A stretch of DNA of 64,000 nt from the NCBI RefSeq assembly GCF_027270315.1, contig NZ_CP114413.1, positions 7,192,001-7,256,000 of the forward strand, given 5' to 3'. Both the position numbers and the translations under genes were made by a program. Position 1 is the first letter of the stretch. Every line of letters starts with the position of its first letter. Below are positions 62,889 to 64,000 of the stretch, one piece after another. The stretch comes from Streptomyces cinnabarinus. GTDB taxonomy: Bacteria; Actinomycetota; Actinomycetes; Streptomycetales; Streptomycetaceae. The notes under the pieces were generated by a model. The model was given only the letters and a program-made list of their open reading frames with translations, did no database searches and was not told where the DNA came from.

Positions 62889-64000
62889 ATGACCACCACC
62901 TGGGAACCCGCCCTGTCGGTCCGTCAGGTCCTCACCCTGGAGCGGGTGCTGGCCGGGGAGCCCGAGGTGGTGGCCGGAGCGGGACAGCTCGACCGGCTGG
63001 TGCGCTGGGTGCATGTCGCCGAGGCCGCCGATGTCGGGGTGATGCTCAGCGGCGGCGAGATGGTACTCACCACCGGGGTGCTGCTGGCCGGTGACGAGAG
63101 CGCGCAGGCCGAGTACATCCGTTCCCTGCACCGCGCGGAGGCGGCGGCCGTGGTCCTCGGGCTCGGCCGCGCCTTCCCGGCCGCCCCCGAGGTGATGCGC
63201 CGGGCGGCCGAGCGGTGCGGGCTGCCCATGGTCGTGCTGCACCGGCCGTTCCCCTTCGCCGAGCTGACCGAGGAGGTCCAGTCCCGGCTGGTGCGGCGGA
63301 AGTTCGCCGCGGTCAGTCTGTCGGAGTCGGTGCGCACCGCCCTCACCGGGCTGATCACCGCGGGCGCCCCGCTCCAGCGGCTGCTGGACGAGGTCGCCCA
63401 GCACAGCGCCTGTCCGGTCGTCGTCACCAACCTCGCCCACCGGGTGCTGGCCACCGCGGGGGAGCGGCCGGCCGTGGACGACGTCCTGCGCGACTGGGAG
63501 CGCATCTCCCGGCAGGCAGGCGGCAGCGAGGGCGACGGCTGGATCCGCGCCGAACTCGGCGGCCGCGGCGAACGCTGGGGCCAGATCGTGCTGTGCGGCC
63601 ACCGCGGCGACACCGCCACCGGACGGCTGCTCGCCGACCGGGCCGCCGAAGCGCTGGTCCTGCACCGCATGCTCGGCGGCAACTCCGCCTGCACCTGGGA
63701 GGAGCAGTCCGCGCAGAGCCTGCTCACCGACCTGGTCAGCGGGGTCGTACCGGCCCGCCAACTGCTGCCCCGGGCACGGGCCGCCGGACTGCCCGTCAAC
63801 CGGCGCACCTTCGTGCCGCTGGTCGTCCGGGACGGCGACCCCGCCCAACTCGACCGGGTGCTCCGCATGCTGGGGCTGCCCGGTATCGTCGCCGAGCTCG
63901 CCGACTCGGCAACAGCTGTATTGCTCAGCCTGGCCCGGGACCAGGACGCGACCGTGCTCGCCGCCAACTTCGCCACCCGGCTGCGCTCGGAGGCGCCCGG
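62889..64000 (+). CDS. PucR-family transcription regulator (3' end cut off by window edge)
   Basis: ATG 62889 follows AAGGGACGGCACCGCC, 14 bases after the aminotransferase. The N-terminal PucR domain is visible (LSVRQVLTLERVLAGEPEVV, VLTTGVLLAGDESAQAEYI, CGLPMVVLHRPFPFAEL). The central GGDEF-like region follows (FVPLVVRDGDPAQLDRVL, TAVLLSLARDQDATVLA). The C-terminal helix-turn-helix lies beyond the window. Family members control purine, pyrimidine or proline catabolism, so it likely regulates this operon through the site at 60686. Confidence 0.9.
   Translation, partial: MTTTWEPALSVRQVLTLERVLAGEPEVVAGAGQLDRLVRWVHVAEAADVGVMLSGGEMVLTTGVLLAGDESAQAEYIRSLHRAEAAAVVLGLGRAFPAAPEVMRRAAERCGLPMVVLHRPFPFAELTEEVQSRLVRRKFAAVSLSESVRTALTGLITAGAPLQRLLDEVAQHSACPVVVTNLAHRVLATAGERPAVDDVLRDWERISRQAGGSEGDGWIRAELGGRGERWGQIVLCGHRGDTATGRLLADRAAEALVLHRMLGGNSACTWEEQSAQSLLTDLVSGVVPARQLLPRARAAGLPVNRRTFVPLVVRDGDPAQLDRVLRMLGLPGIVAELADSATAVLLSLARDQDATVLAANFATRLRSEAP

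Overview
The window is a high-GC actinobacterial chromosome segment, almost certainly Streptomyces. The evidence is GC-rich third codon positions, many GTG starts, ATGA/GTGA 4-base overlaps inside operons, a WhiB-family protein, an RNase Sa homologue, a 7Fe ferredoxin, and genes that appear to start at or next to their promoter. I see no rRNA, tRNA, CRISPR array, insertion sequence or phage. One gene runs off each edge: a von Willebrand A protein on the left and a PucR regulator on the right.

Layout. 1-7 kb: secreted vWA protein, secreted RNase Sa homologue, histidine kinase and LuxR-type response regulator split by a membrane protein and an aldo/keto reductase, then a collapsed cytochrome P450 relic. 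7-13.8 kb: a sugar or cyclitol uptake locus (Gfo/Idh/MocA dehydrogenase, divergent GntR regulator, lipoprotein-permease-ATPase importer, ROK kinase). Two copies of a TGTCCGGACA palindrome sit at its promoters. 13.9-19 kb: a SNF2 helicase translationally coupled to a SWIM zinc-finger protein. 19-25.5 kb: a compact export/peptide locus with a short TTA-rich ORF coupled to an ABC ATPase, two ABC-2 permeases, a 22-residue peptide followed by a strong hairpin, an intact M16 metallopeptidase, a GNAT-like protein and a nucleotidyltransferase-fold protein. 25.5-31.8 kb: housekeeping and miscellaneous genes (PcaD-PcaC fusion lacking the usual serine nucleophile, MBL hydrolase, exonuclease III, SGNH esterase, ferredoxin, EamA transporter). 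32-38 kb: proA with small ORFs on both sides, facing a whiB-like/hydrolase/proB operon.

38-49.5 kb is the accessory island: type III polyketide synthase, two TetR regulators, FAD aromatic monooxygenase, MFS exporter, a tautomerase-TrmO fusion, a class I methyltransferase, an alpha/beta hydrolase, a HemN-like radical SAM enzyme, a 53-residue peptide without Cys, Trp or Tyr, and a SPASM radical SAM enzyme. The last two form a plausible RiPP module. The HemN-like enzyme plus methyltransferase pairing recalls radical cyclopropanation systems. This is my best candidate for an undescribed pathway; the 19-25.5 kb locus is second.

49.5-64 kb: a small conserved protein, an amino-acid ABC ATPase without partner genes, a secreted CocE-type hydrolase, gamma-glutamyltransferase, a ClpC-like ATPase, methionine aminopeptidase divergent from a small XRE regulator across a shared palindromic promoter, and the start of a pyrimidine/beta-amino-acid catabolic operon (beta-ureidopropionase, class III aminotransferase, PucR regulator) with a clear promoter and operator. 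All functions are read from sequence motifs by eye; no database search was run.
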